Assembly (NCBI GenBank): GCA_943787175.1
Contig: CALSLK010000032.1
Coordinates: 1-64,000 of the forward strand
DNA: 64,000 nt
Source: an uncultured Alphaproteobacteria bacterium
GTDB taxonomy: Bacteria; Pseudomonadota; Alphaproteobacteria; SP197
Direction of reading: 5' to 3'
Shown: positions 43,908 to 53,676 of the stretch, in pieces
How the letters are laid out: every line of letters starts with the position of its first letter
How positions within the stretch are numbered: the first letter of the stretch is position 1
The notes under the pieces: generated by a model
Seen by the model: only the letters and a program-made list of their open reading frames with translations
What the model was told of the DNA's origin: nothing
The model's database searches: none
Program-made: the position numbers and the translations under genes

Positions 43908-44374
43908 TGAGCGAAGATGACGGCTGGGACGAGCGTATTCCCAGGCCCCCCAAAGTTGACAAGGCCGCAAGGCTTAAGCGGACACTCGCGGTTACCTTTG
44001 TCTTGATGTTGCCTGTCATTGGGCTTGGCATTTTTGTGCTCTCAACCATCGTCATACAAAATCGAAACACCATGCCAGAGATATGCGGACAAGCTCAGAC
44101 CGGGCAGGTTGAGGTCGTGGCTGACCGCACGGTCGACTACATCAACGCCAATTATCCCGTCGGCAGTCAAGCAAGCTTGCTGGAAGATGCCTTGCGCAAA
44201 CAGGGATTTACGTTCTCGAATGAGGAACTCCTCGAGAGTTGGAATCTGGCCAGCTACATTGGCGACATCCAGAACTGCACCATTGAATGTCAGGTCGCTT
44301 GGTTGACGGATGAAGCAGGCGTCATGGCCGACGGTTTTGTCGAGGTTCATTCCTACTGCACCGTGGTAAAGTAG
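43907..44374 (+). CDS. single-pass membrane protein of unknown function
   Basis: A 155-residue protein with an acidic N-terminus (MSEDDGWDERIPRPPK), one transmembrane helix (TFVLMLPVIGLGIFVLSTIV) and a soluble C-terminal part with four Cys (ICGQ, NCTIECQ, YCTVV). ATG 43907 follows an AAGGAGG site 8 bp upstream, and GTG 43904 is the alternative. Not recognised as a known family. It is the last gene before the PhyH gene and may be co-transcribed with mazG. Confidence 0.6.
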   Translation: MSEDDGWDERIPRPPKVDKAARLKRTLAVTFVLMLPVIGLGIFVLSTIVIQNRNTMPEICGQAQTGQVEVVADRTVDYINANYPVGSQASLLEDALRKQGFTFSNEELLESWNLASYIGDIQNCTIECQVAWLTDEAGVMADGFVEVHSYCTVVK

Positions 44375-44377
44375 CTA

Positions 44378-45229
44378 ATGACTGAACAAGCCCTTGATCA
44401 GATCGAGGCGTTCAATCTTTCAGGTGCCCACGCTGTCGAAGAGCAGGCCGTCGATGCCTATGAACGCGATGGCGTCGTATGCCTGCGCCAGGCCGTCAGC
44501 GCCGAATGGCTGGCCGAGATTGAGCCGGGGATCGACGAAGCCCTGTCCGGCGGCAGTGCCGATTTGGATATCGTGCAAATCAAGGGCGACACAGGCCGCT
44601 TTTCCTTTAGCTCTCAAGCCTGGCGTCAGGTCGAACCGTTCCGGCGCTTCATCTTCGAGAGCCCCCTGCCCGACCTCTGCTGGCCGTTCCTGCAATCAGA
44701 AACGCTGACGTTGTTCTATGACTTCCTGCTGATCAAGGAAGCCGGAAGCAACAGCGCCTCGACACCATGGCATCAGGATCAGGCCTATTACCCATTGCGG
44801 GGACGCAAAATTATCAACTGCTGGACGGCGCTCGATCCCATTCCACTCGAAACCGCGTTGCGCTTTCACAAGGGCTCTCATGCCGAAGGCACGGTTTATC
44901 GCGCGACCAATTTTTCCAATACCGCACAGGACTACAAACACGCGCGCCACGAACGTCCGATCATGCCCGATATCGACAACGACCCCGATGCCGTAATCCT
45001 GCGCACCGCAATGGAGCCAGGCGACATGCTGATCTGGAACGGCTGCACCTTTCATTCCGCCCCCGGAAACACGCTGGATCAAAGGCGCGCTGCGTTCTCG
45101 ATCAACTGGACCGGTGATGACGTGACGTATGAAGACGTGCCATCGCTGGAGACCTATCGGGACCCCGCGCTGAAAACCGGCGACAGGATCGAAGGCGAGA
45201 AGTTCCCGCAGGTGCGACCGCACTCCTAG
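44378..45229 (+). CDS. phytanoyl-CoA dioxygenase (PhyH) family protein
   Basis: A 283-residue 2OG/Fe(II) oxygenase. The iron site is in STPWHQDQAYY (HxD) and CTFHSAPGN (distal His), and the 2OG Arg in QRRAAFSINWTGDD. PhyH-type enzymes hydroxylate a wide range of small molecules, and this one may act on an osmolyte or natural product. Start ATG 44378 follows the preceding stop by 3 bp. Confidence 0.85.
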   Translation: MTEQALDQIEAFNLSGAHAVEEQAVDAYERDGVVCLRQAVSAEWLAEIEPGIDEALSGGSADLDIVQIKGDTGRFSFSSQAWRQVEPFRRFIFESPLPDLCWPFLQSETLTLFYDFLLIKEAGSNSASTPWHQDQAYYPLRGRKIINCWTALDPIPLETALRFHKGSHAEGTVYRATNFSNTAQDYKHARHERPIMPDIDNDPDAVILRTAMEPGDMLIWNGCTFHSAPGNTLDQRRAAFSINWTGDDVTYEDVPSLETYRDPALKTGDRIEGEKFPQVRPHS

Positions 45230-45342
45230 TCATTCTGGTATCGGAGCGTTTCGCGGAGCCGAATTCCGGTTTCCTAAGTGACCAAAACAGCACGCTCTCT
45301 CCAGGGTGAGCCGCCATCCAGCCACATGAGTGCCAATCCCTG

Positions 45343-45909
45343 GTGCGTCGGTCGACCCGGCACCTCTCTCTGACCGAGTTGGGAGAAAGCTATCTGCCAC
45401 GCTGCAGGGAAATCGTAGAAACCACAGAGGCCTTGAAACGCAACGCCGCCTCTCAATCCAAACGCCCCAGCGGTCGATTGCGTGTGAGTGCGGCGGGGCT
45501 TCATGCACGCAGGATTTGTGATTTCCGGACCGTTCTGGTTGCCTCACCAGCGTTTCTCCACGCCCATGGTCGCCCCGAAATCCTTGATGACCTTCTGAAT
45601 CTGCCGTGCCTGATCGATACAGTGCCGCGTCATGGCGGGCGGTGGCCGTTTCTTGGCGGAAAAACCGTCAAAGGGCCGGTAATGATCAACGACGGTGAAA
45701 TCATCCGTGACCTGACAATTGCCGGTTTGGGCATTGCCTATCTTCCCGGAATTCTGGTGAAGGATGATATTAAGCGGGGTGTTCTATGCGAACTCCTGAC
45801 TGAGGTCGCATCGGAAACCCACGGCGTCTATGCCGTATTTCCACCACGCGACTACATCAATCCCGCAGCCCGCACGTTTGCACAGGCAATCGCTGAGGCC
45901 TTTGCGTGA
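45343..45909 (+). pseudogene. LysR-family regulator remnant (N-terminal truncation and internal deletion)
   Basis: The frame holds the end of a LysR HTH region (RRSTRHLSLTELGESYLP) and part of the effector domain (DFRTVLVASPAFLHAHGRPE, then GLGIAYLPGILV). The winged HTH is missing, and between LRVSAAGL and ICDFRTVLV about 50-60 residues usual in LysR proteins are absent. About 188 codons remain of about 300. No intact upstream HTH was found. GTG 45343 is only a formal start. Probably a decaying gene. Confidence 0.7.
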
Positions 45910-45924
45910 CAAACAGTTGGCCTG

Positions 45925-47235
45925 TTAACCCGCCAGATCCATCTTGCGGAAGCGGGCGAGGTCGATTTCTTCGATACCAACCTTCACCACAACGTTTTCA
46001 TCACCGTCCTGGCGCTCCAGTACTTCGCCGTGGCGATAAAGGAAACTGAGCGCCTTGCCGTCGGTAACCGGAATGGTGAGGTCAACAACCTGGCGATTCT
46101 GCCAAAGCCGGCGATCCAGAAGGTCGAGAAGTTCCTCAACGCCCTTGCCGGTGATCGCCGAGATGGCAATGGCGTCATCACGGCGTTCGACCGTGGCGTT
46201 GATACGGTCGAGGTCCTCGCCGTCCAGACGATCGATCTTGTTATGGGCCTCGATCATGCGATCAGAGCAGTCGGCGGCATCGATGCCCAGCTCATCGAGC
46301 ACGGCAAAAACGTCGCCAGCCTGCGATTCACAGTCGGGATCGCTCATGTCGCGGACATGAACCATGATGTCGGCTTCAATGACCTCCTCGAGCGTGGCGC
46401 GGAACGCCGCGACCAGGGTGGTGGGAAGGTCTGAAATGAAGCCCACAGTATCAGACAGGATGACACGCCGCCCTGATGGCAGGTCGATACCACGCATCGT
46501 GGGATCAAGCGTGGCAAAGACCTTGTCGTCGGCATAGACCTTCGCACCGGTCAGGCGATTGAACAGGGTCGACTTGCCCGCATTGGTGTAACCGACCAGG
46601 GCGACGATCGGGTACGGTACCTTGCGCCGCGCGCCGCGATGCTGTTCGCGCATGCGCACGACATCGGCCAGATCATTCTTGAGGCGCGAGAGTTTGTCGT
46701 CGATCAGGCGTCTGTCGATTTCCAGCTGGGATTCACCAGGGCCACCAACGGCACCAAGGCCGCCGCGCTGGCGTTCCAGATGGGTCCAACTCTTGACCAA
46801 CCGACTGCGCTGGTAGGAAAGCGCAGCCATCTCGACCTGAAGAACACCTTCGCGGGTGGCCGCACGAGCGCCAAAGATATCGAGGATGAGACCGGTGCGG
46901 TCGATGACCTTGGCATCAAGCGCCTTTTCCAGATTGCGCTGCTGGACCGGTGTCAACGTGGTGTCCATGAACACCAGCTCGATCTCTTCTTCTTCGATGT
47001 AGTTATGAAGTTCTTCGACCTGACCGGAGCCCAGATAGAGCCCGGGCTTGGGTTCGCGCAAAGAGATGATCTCTTCAGCAACGATATCAAGTTCAATGGC
47101 ACGCGCCAGCGCGCTCGCCTCCTCCAGGCCGCGATCATCATCACGTTCACGACGCCACCGGCCTCTCAGCGAGGGATAAATGACGAGCGTCCGGGTCGGC
47201 CCGGACTTTGTTTCGTAACCAAACTCAGACGTCAC
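45925..47235 (-). CDS. hflX: GTPase HflX
   Basis: A 436-residue ribosome-splitting GTPase. It has the N-terminal HflX domain ([32 protein letters not shown], and [20 protein letters not shown]), then the G domain: [15 protein letters not shown] (G1), DTVGF (G3) and NKID (G4). GTG 47235 (VTSEFGYE) overlaps the hfq stop by 11 bp and is preferred over the upstream frame starting 47379, which runs antisense-free but out of homology through hfq. hfq-hflX order is conserved across alpha- and gammaproteobacteria. Confidence 0.93.
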   Translation of the reverse strand: MTSEFGYETKSGPTRTLVIYPSLRGRWRRERDDDRGLEEASALARAIELDIVAEEIISLREPKPGLYLGSGQVEELHNYIEEEEIELVFMDTTLTPVQQRNLEKALDAKVIDRTGLILDIFGARAATREGVLQVEMAALSYQRSRLVKSWTHLERQRGGLGAVGGPGESQLEIDRRLIDDKLSRLKNDLADVVRMREQHRGARRKVPYPIVALVGYTNAGKSTLFNRLTGAKVYADDKVFATLDPTMRGIDLPSGRRVILSDTVGFISDLPTTLVAAFRATLEEVIEADIMVHVRDMSDPDCESQAGDVFAVLDELGIDAADCSDRMIEAHNKIDRLDGEDLDRINATVERRDDAIAISAITGKGVEELLDLLDRRLWQNRQVVDLTIPVTDGKALSFLYRHGEVLERQDGDENVVVKVGIEEIDLARFRKMDLAG

Positions 47236-47500
47236 CTGTCTCCTCGTGCGATTCAGCCTCACCGCCCTCTTCATGTTCGAAGAGCTTGAGTGGCGCAGAC
47301 GGCATGACCGTCGAAATCGCGTGTTTGTAGACGAGCTGCGAATGCCCGTCACGGCGCAGAAGTACGCAGAAATTATCAAACCATGTAATGACGCCCTGCA
47401 ACTTGACGCCGTTCACGAGAAAGATGGTAACCGGCATCTTGCTCTTGCGGACGCTGTTGAGGAACGTGTCCTGCAGGTTGTGTGGCCTGTCGTTCGACAT
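47225..47500 (-). CDS. hfq: RNA chaperone Hfq
   Basis: A 91-residue Sm-like hexameric RNA chaperone. [20 protein letters not shown] (Sm1) and the KH motif in [10 protein letters not shown] (Sm2) are diagnostic. The C-terminal tail is short and acidic ([14 protein letters not shown]), as in alphaproteobacteria. It mediates small RNA-mRNA pairing. It is followed immediately by hflX. Upstream lies dat with a 189-bp gap, which should contain its promoter. Confidence 0.95.
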   Translation of the reverse strand: MSNDRPHNLQDTFLNSVRKSKMPVTIFLVNGVKLQGVITWFDNFCVLLRRDGHSQLVYKHAISTVMPSAPLKLFEHEEGGEAESHEETGDV

Positions 47501-47689
47501 GACGCAACCTCCCCCTTGTTATGTTACCCGGATGGTCCCGTCGGCTTTCACCGATCCCGCCATCCGTTGGCGCATGCAGCGCGGATTGAGCGTAGTCGCT
47601 CAGACCATCGGCGCACAAGGGTTATGGTATCGCCGCTGCATGTGGCGGTTCCATGATCCACGACACACTTTGAAGGATTCTGAACCGCT

Positions 47690-48562
47690 TCAGGCGGCCT
47701 CGCCCATGGCGATCTTGTTCGCAAACACAAGATAGGCGGCCAGCAAGGTCCGCGTCGTCGTGCCGGGATGACCGTTTCCAATCACGGCATCATCGATCTG
47801 TGTCACAGGTTTGACGAACGATGTCGTGCTGGTCAGGAATGCCTCGCGTGCATTCTTTGCCTCATCGACCGAAAACGCACGCTCCACAACCTCGATACCA
47901 TGTTCACTGGCAAGCTTGATAACGCGATCGCGCGTGATACCCGGCAGGATATCAAGACCAAGCGGGCGCGTAATCAGTCGCCCTTCCTGGTCAACGATCC
48001 AGGCATTGGACGAGCTGCATTCGGTCACCATGTTGTTCTCATCGAACAACCATGCCTCATAGGCACCAGCGCGAGAGGCAGCGGTCTTTGCCATGGCATT
48101 GGGCAACAACGAGACTGTCTTGATGTCGACCCGTTCCCAACGATTGTCGGGCCGGGTAATGACTTTCACGCCAACGGCCTTGTCTGCGTCATGGGGCAAC
48201 ACGACAGATTTCGCTGTGCAGACCACAGTCGGGACCAGGTCCTGTTTGTCATAGGCGTGATTGCGCGGTGCCGTCCCGCGGTTGACCTGGAGATAAACCA
48301 TACCGTTCATCACACGGTTTCGCGCGATGGTCTGGTACATGATGTGGATCAGGGCGGCATCAGACATGGGCTCACCCATGTCGAGCTCACGAAGGCTGCG
48401 CGTCAGGCGCGCCATATGGCCTTCTTCGTCAACCATACGTCCGGCCACAACCAGGATGACCTCGTAAACACCATCAGCAAAGTTATGGGCACGGTCATCG
48501 ATATGAACATGCGCACGGCTGTGCGGCAGATAACGTCCGTTGACATAGGCGATGCGAGACAC
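47690..48562 (-). CDS. dat: D-amino-acid aminotransferase
   Basis: A 290-residue fold-IV PLP aminotransferase. RIAYVNGRYLP, then the DGVYEV substrate loop, the PLP Lys in VDIKTVSLLPNAMAK and SNAWIV are typical of D-amino-acid transaminases. GTG 48562 is chosen because an AGGAGG sequence lies just upstream (about 48569-48575); a TTG at 48580 is possible. It interconverts D-alanine and 2-oxoglutarate with pyruvate and D-glutamate. Its place between trkA and hfq is a common Rhodospirillales-type arrangement. Confidence 0.88.
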   Translation of the reverse strand: MSRIAYVNGRYLPHSRAHVHIDDRAHNFADGVYEVILVVAGRMVDEEGHMARLTRSLRELDMGEPMSDAALIHIMYQTIARNRVMNGMVYLQVNRGTAPRNHAYDKQDLVPTVVCTAKSVVLPHDADKAVGVKVITRPDNRWERVDIKTVSLLPNAMAKTAASRAGAYEAWLFDENNMVTECSSSNAWIVDQEGRLITRPLGLDILPGITRDRVIKLASEHGIEVVERAFSVDEAKNAREAFLTSTTSFVKPVTQIDDAVIGNGHPGTTTRTLLAAYLVFANKIAMGEAA

Positions 48563-48610
48563 GGCTGCCCTCCTCTTCAATACAAGTTCTTTAACGCAAT
48601 TGCGCCGGAT

Positions 48611-49987
48611 TCAGAAGAACTCGAGGCTGACGGAGAAGAGTTTTTCGACCTTTTTGATCAGGTCCGCATTGGTGAAGAGAACAACGCGGTCATGCGCCTT
48701 GATCTGGGTGTCACCGTCGGGAACGATCACTTCGCCGTCCCTGATGACCGAGCCGATCAGGATGCCCTTGGGCAAACGGATATCGCGAATGCGTTTGCCT
48801 GAGATGTTGGAGGTTTCCAGGGCTTCGGCTTCAATGAATTCACCAGCACCTTCGCGCACACTGTAGACACCCCGAATGCGGCCGCGGCGAACATGCTGGA
48901 GGATGGTTGAAACCGTCGAGCCGCGCGGATTGACCACAGCATCAACCCCCAGTTGGCCCACAAGCGGCCCATAGCTGGTCGAGTTGACCAGGGTGATTGC
49001 CCAGCCGGCACCCAGTCGTTTGGCCAACAGCGACGAGAGAATATTGACCTCGTCATCGTTGGTAACAGCGACCACCGTTTCGGTCTGTGCGACGTTGGCC
49101 TCTTCCAGAAGTTCGCGCTCCAGGGCATCGCCCAACAGGACGGTGGTCTTGCTAAGCGCATCGGCAACTTCTCTTGCGCGAACTTCATCGAGCTCGATCA
49201 GCTTGCAGCGGACTTCTGGGTGATCAGCTTCCAGCTCACGTGCGATGTAGAGGCCGATGTTACCACCACCAACAATGATGACCCTGCGCGCTTCTGCCTC
49301 TTCATGCCCGAATGCCGCCATGGAGCGTCGTACATGGGCGGTATCGGCGATAAAGTAGACCTCATCACCGTCGCGCATTTCCGTCTTACCGGTCGGAACG
49401 ATCAGTTCATCGTCTCGCACGATACCGACCACAAAGATCTTGAGGTCGGGAAACAGCTCGGTCAGTTCTTCAAGCGGTGTATCGAGCACCGGACAATCTG
49501 GCATGCAGCGCACGGCAATGGCGCGCACGCTGTCGTCGGCCATGGGAATGACATCCAGCGCACCGGGCACTTCCAGCCTGCGAATAATCGCGCTGGCGAC
49601 TTCGACTTCCGGAGAGATGATCACATCAATCGGCAGATGGTCGCGGCTGAACATGTTGCGCCAGGCCGGCTCCAGATACGCCTGATGGCGTACCCGCGCG
49701 ATCTTGGTCGGCACATTGAAGAGCGAGTGGGCAACCTGACAGGCAATCATGTTGACTTCGTCGGCATACGTCACCGCGATGATCATGTCCGCGTCTTCAG
49801 CTCCGGCCTGTTGCAGAACCGGAGGATGGGCGGCAAAACCGACCAGGCCCTTAACGTCGATGCTCTCGGTGATGCGCCGAATCCGATCCGGATCGGTGTC
49901 GATTACCGTGACGTCATTAGCCTCGTTGGCCAGCTGGCTTGCGATGTTGAAGCCGACCTGGCCGGCTCCACAGACAATGACTTGCAT
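48611..49987 (-). CDS. trkA: Trk system potassium uptake protein TrkA
   Basis: A 458-residue cytosolic NAD(H)-binding regulator of the Trk K+ channel. Two RCK halves: MQVIVCGAGQVGFNIASQL at the start, and RRVIIVGGGNIGLYIAREL near residue 230, each followed by a TrkA_C domain. The gating partner TrkH is not in the window. It lies 15 bp after ntrX, a standard alphaproteobacterial order. Confidence 0.95.
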   Translation of the reverse strand: MQVIVCGAGQVGFNIASQLANEANDVTVIDTDPDRIRRITESIDVKGLVGFAAHPPVLQQAGAEDADMIIAVTYADEVNMIACQVAHSLFNVPTKIARVRHQAYLEPAWRNMFSRDHLPIDVIISPEVEVASAIIRRLEVPGALDVIPMADDSVRAIAVRCMPDCPVLDTPLEELTELFPDLKIFVVGIVRDDELIVPTGKTEMRDGDEVYFIADTAHVRRSMAAFGHEEAEARRVIIVGGGNIGLYIARELEADHPEVRCKLIELDEVRAREVADALSKTTVLLGDALERELLEEANVAQTETVVAVTNDDEVNILSSLLAKRLGAGWAITLVNSTSYGPLVGQLGVDAVVNPRGSTVSTILQHVRRGRIRGVYSVREGAGEFIEAEALETSNISGKRIRDIRLPKGILIGSVIRDGEVIVPDGDTQIKAHDRVVLFTNADLIKKVEKLFSVSLEFF

Positions 49988-50002
49988 GATACCCCGTCCT
50001 GA

Positions 50003-51406
50003 TCAGGCTTTGTTCGCGCGATCATCGTCGCCGATGCCCAGCGTCTTGAGCTTGCGATGCAGCGCCGAACGCTCCATGCCGACATAGGTCGCGGTGCGCG
50101 AAATGTTGCCTCCAAAACGAAGCAGTTGCGATTGCAGATACTGACGCTCAAAAACTTCACGTGCTTCCCGAAGCGACATCGCCATCATCTCCGAGCCTTC
50201 TCCGGCCCGCAGTGTCACGCTGGCATCAGAGGAGGTCAGTTCGGGCGGCAGCATCTCGGCCGTGATGCGGCTGTCCCCCTCACTGGGCGCCATGATCAGA
50301 AGCCAATCCATGACATTGCGCAACTGACGCACATTTCCGGGCCATTCAGCCGCCTGAAGGGTGGCCATTGCATCATCGGATATCTCGCGTGTTGGCAGGC
50401 CGTGCAGCTCGGCAGCGCGTTCCATGAAATGCCGGCACAGTTCCAGGATGTCTTCGCGGCGTTCAGCCAGCGATGGCACACGTATGGGCACCACATTGAG
50501 GCGGTAATAAAGATCTTCACGGAAGTTGCCGTCGGCGATCTCGGGCCCGACATCTCGATTGGCGGTGGCGATGACACGCACATCAACCTGAACCGGCGTG
50601 TTTCCGCCAACCCGGAAAAAGGTCTGCTCCTGGAGCGCGCGAAGAATCTTGCCCTGGGTTTCCAGGGGCATGTCTGTGACGTTATCGAGAAGCAGTGTGC
50701 CGCCGTGTGCACGCTCAAACGTTCCAACAGTCCGGTGACTGTCAGGACCCAGCGCGCCCCGCTCGGTACCGAACAGCTCAACTTCAACCCGGTCAGGCGC
50801 CATCATGGCAGCATTGATCACCACAAAAGGTCCCGAAGCACGCTGGGACATACGATGAATCTGGCGCGACACCACTTCCTTGCCTGCACCTGCCGGGCCG
50901 GTGATCAGCACGCGACTGCCGGTTGGCGCGACACGTTTCACGGCCGAGCGAAGTTGCGTGAGGCTGCCCGATGTTCCAACCAATTCGTCTTCAACACGGG
51001 AGATCTGTTTCAGCTCGGCATTTTCGCGCCGCAGGGTCATCGCTTCGATGGCGCGCTGCACCAGAACCAGCAGGCGATCTGTCTGGAATGGCTTCTCTAT
51101 GAAATCGTAAGCGCCCTTCTTGATCGCGCTGACTGCGGTCTCGATATTACCGTGTCCGCTGATCATGATGACGGGGGTGTCGGGTTGTTCAGCGATGAAC
51201 TGTTCAAGCAGTTCCATGCCATCCCGGCTGCTGCCGCGCAGCCAGATGTCGAGAATGATCAGGGAGGGAACACGCATTCTGATTGCTGCCTCTGCCGAGT
51301 CAGCATCGGAAGCCGTGCGTACACTGTAACCCTCATCCTCGAGAATGCCGCCAAGCGCAGACCGGATATCGGCCTCGTCATCGACAACCAGAATATCATG
51401 CATCAT
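50003..51406 (-). CDS. ntrX: nitrogen regulation response regulator NtrX
   Basis: A 467-residue NtrC-family response regulator. The receiver contains LVVDDEADIR and the phospho-acceptor Asp in LIILDIWLRG. The AAA+ domain has GPAGAGKEVVSRQI as P-loop, and a C-terminal Fis-type HTH ends with NISRTATYVGMERSALHRKL. The GAFTGA loop is replaced by RGALGPDSHR, and the Walker B reads LLLDNV in place of LDEI, so it is probably not a standard sigma-54 activator. ATG 51406 or 51403 can serve; it overlaps ntrY by 11 bp. Confidence 0.93.
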   Translation of the reverse strand: MMHDILVVDDEADIRSALGGILEDEGYSVRTASDADSAEAAIRMRVPSLIILDIWLRGSSRDGMELLEQFIAEQPDTPVIMISGHGNIETAVSAIKKGAYDFIEKPFQTDRLLVLVQRAIEAMTLRRENAELKQISRVEDELVGTSGSLTQLRSAVKRVAPTGSRVLITGPAGAGKEVVSRQIHRMSQRASGPFVVINAAMMAPDRVEVELFGTERGALGPDSHRTVGTFERAHGGTLLLDNVTDMPLETQGKILRALQEQTFFRVGGNTPVQVDVRVIATANRDVGPEIADGNFREDLYYRLNVVPIRVPSLAERREDILELCRHFMERAAELHGLPTREISDDAMATLQAAEWPGNVRQLRNVMDWLLIMAPSEGDSRITAEMLPPELTSSDASVTLRAGEGSEMMAMSLREAREVFERQYLQSQLLRFGGNISRTATYVGMERSALHRKLKTLGIGDDDRANKA

Positions 51407-53676
51407 GGCGAAGCGTTTCCGTCATCGTGTTGTTTTGCTCGTCCTGTCCAAGAGGCAAAATGAGTTTGGCGCATGCGCCAACATCCTCGTTATCGTGAAG
51501 TGTAAGGCTTCCGCCGTGATCGCCAGCAATCCTCTGGGCGATAGCAAGGCCCAGGCCGGTTCCCCGCTCCCGGTGAGTCACATAAGGCTCAAAGAGTTTC
51601 TCGCTTGGCACCTCAGGCAGTCCGCGTCCGTTGTCGGTAATCGTAATGATACAATGCACTCCCTGCACGCCAACCGCCACATGGATCATTCCCGTGCTGA
51701 TGGCCTCTTCTTCCAACGACGCCTCGATCGATTCAATCGCATTCTTGATCAGGTTGTTAAGAACCTGACCAATCTGGCGCCGATCACACAGCAGACGCAG
51801 CGGTTCCGGCGGAAAGTCGCGTTCAAACGCAACATTTCGCCTGGGCCACTTCCTGGAGCGTGAGTGCGCCTTCTACCAATTCAACGATGTCCTCGGTCAG
51901 GAGTTCCGGAGACGGCAATCGCGCAAAGTTCGAGAATTCGTCGACAATGTGACGAAGATCACCAACCTGACGGACAATCGTATCCGTGCAGGCTTCGAAG
52001 ATCTCCGGTGAATCGCTGATCTGGGCAAGATACTTGCGCTTCAACCGTTCGGCAGAAAGTTGGATCGGGGTCAGCGGATTCTTGATTTCATGGGCAATGC
52101 GGCGGGCAACATCGCCCCAGGCAGCTTTGCGTTGTGCCGCGATCAGGGGCGTCACATCATCGAAGGTGACGACATATCCGCTACCTTCGACTTCAGAATC
52201 ACCAACCCCCAGGAACCAGTCGGCGCCCCGCTCTGAACTGATACGGACCGTCAGGTTTGTCGTGTGGCCACTGCGCACCAGCTCGACATTTTGCGAAGCC
52301 CTGCGGTCCGGTCCGTCCATGGCTTGTGCCAACAACTCCGAAAGTTCGGGAACGGCTTCACCCAGGTGATGTCCGACGAGATCATCATGCTCAACCTCCA
52401 GCAGCTCCAGCGCTCGCCGGTTGGGCAGTTCCACTTTGCCGGCGTCATCTAGGCCAATCACGCCAGCACTGACGCCAGAGAGGACGGATTCAGTGAAACG
52501 GCGGCGAGTATCAAGCTGCCGGTTTGCTTCAATAAGCTCCCGGCGTTGCGCTTCAAGCTGACCGGTCATGCGGTTGAATGCGCGGCTGAGCGAAGCAAGT
52601 TCGTCGCCGCCCTGCGTATCTTCGACACGCGCTGTAAGGTCACCAGCACGCACACGTTCGGCTGCGCCAGCCAAGGCCGTTACCGGCTGAACCAGACGCG
52701 ATGCGAACTGAATGGCAAACCACACAGCGACGAACAACAGCAGCATGGCCGCCACCACATAGACCAGAGTGAACACGATCTGCAGGTCCGAACGCCTGCC
52801 CTCAAGCACCTGGAACTGATCGACGGCAGAAACCACGCGCTCGGTATGACCAATCACCAGAGGGTCAACCAGCCGGCCAACAAACAGATAGGTTCCCGGC
52901 GCAGACTCCAGCTCAATCAGGGCACGCACACGGTCATTGGCATCTGTCGTCACCATGGTGACCATGTTGGGTGCGGCGCGCAGCATCAGATCGTCAGGAA
53001 TAGGTGCAAGCGCGAGGGAGAAACTCAGACTCGTCTGACCCAGAATGCGCCCATCGGATTGGAAGACGATGGCTTCGGAAATCTCGCGCAATGCCGCCTG
53101 GGCTTCGAGCATGCGGCTGAGGTTGATGCTGTTGGCCAGCAAGGCCGGGCCAGCCCTGTCGATGTCACGTGCCATGGCAAGAACGTGAGCACGAAGATTC
53201 TCTGCGTGTTCGTCGAGATAAGCTTCGGCAACCTCCACTGATTCATCAAGAGCGGTGCGCACACGTTCGCTGAACCACGCTTCCACGCCCAAGGTGAAGA
53301 ACAACGCCGAGAACACACCCACCAGAATGGCCGGCACGATGGCGGCAAAGGAAAATGCAGCCACCAGACGGGCCTGCAGTCTGGATCCAGCAGCCCCTTT
53401 GCGACGTTGCGACCAGAGTGTCACAAGGCGGCGCGCGATCACGGCGCCCAACAGCAACAGCAGCACCAGATCGATGTTCAGTAGAACAATGATGGTCTCT
53501 GTGTCAGGCCCGAAAGGGCCCGTGCGGGTAAGAGCACCGTATGTGGCAAACCCGGAAACGGTAGCGGCAATGGCCAGTAGCAGCGTGAGTTTGCGCGCGA
53601 CACCCCAACGACGTGACCAGAGGCCGATGCGGCGTGTCCACGACAGGCCAGACTTGGTTTGCTGAGCGACGGTCAT
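51396..53676 (-). CDS. ntrY: nitrogen regulation histidine kinase NtrY, one frameshift
   Basis: A membrane histidine kinase of about 760 residues. The N-terminal part has several transmembrane helices with a periplasmic-type loop, then a HAMP (RLVQPVTALAGAAERVRAGD), a PAS, and the HisKA H-box IAHEIKNPLTPIQL. The frame stops at 51823 just after LQEVAQAK. Removing one A near 51836 continues as NVAFERDFPPEPLRLLCDRR and to the ATPase domain (NLIKNAIES, ITDNGRGLP, GTGLGLAIA) ending at 51396. The indel is in a triple A. The kinase partners with NtrX. Confidence 0.93.

Noticed and set aside
47501..47689. small open frames between dat and hfq
   Set aside because: They are short, overlap each other on both strands and have no ribosome-binding site. 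The gap is more likely the hfq promoter region.
50057..51463. 468-residue open frame antisense to ntrX
   Set aside because: It runs opposite the clear NtrX protein and has no recognisable motif. Long antisense frames are usual in high-GC DNA.
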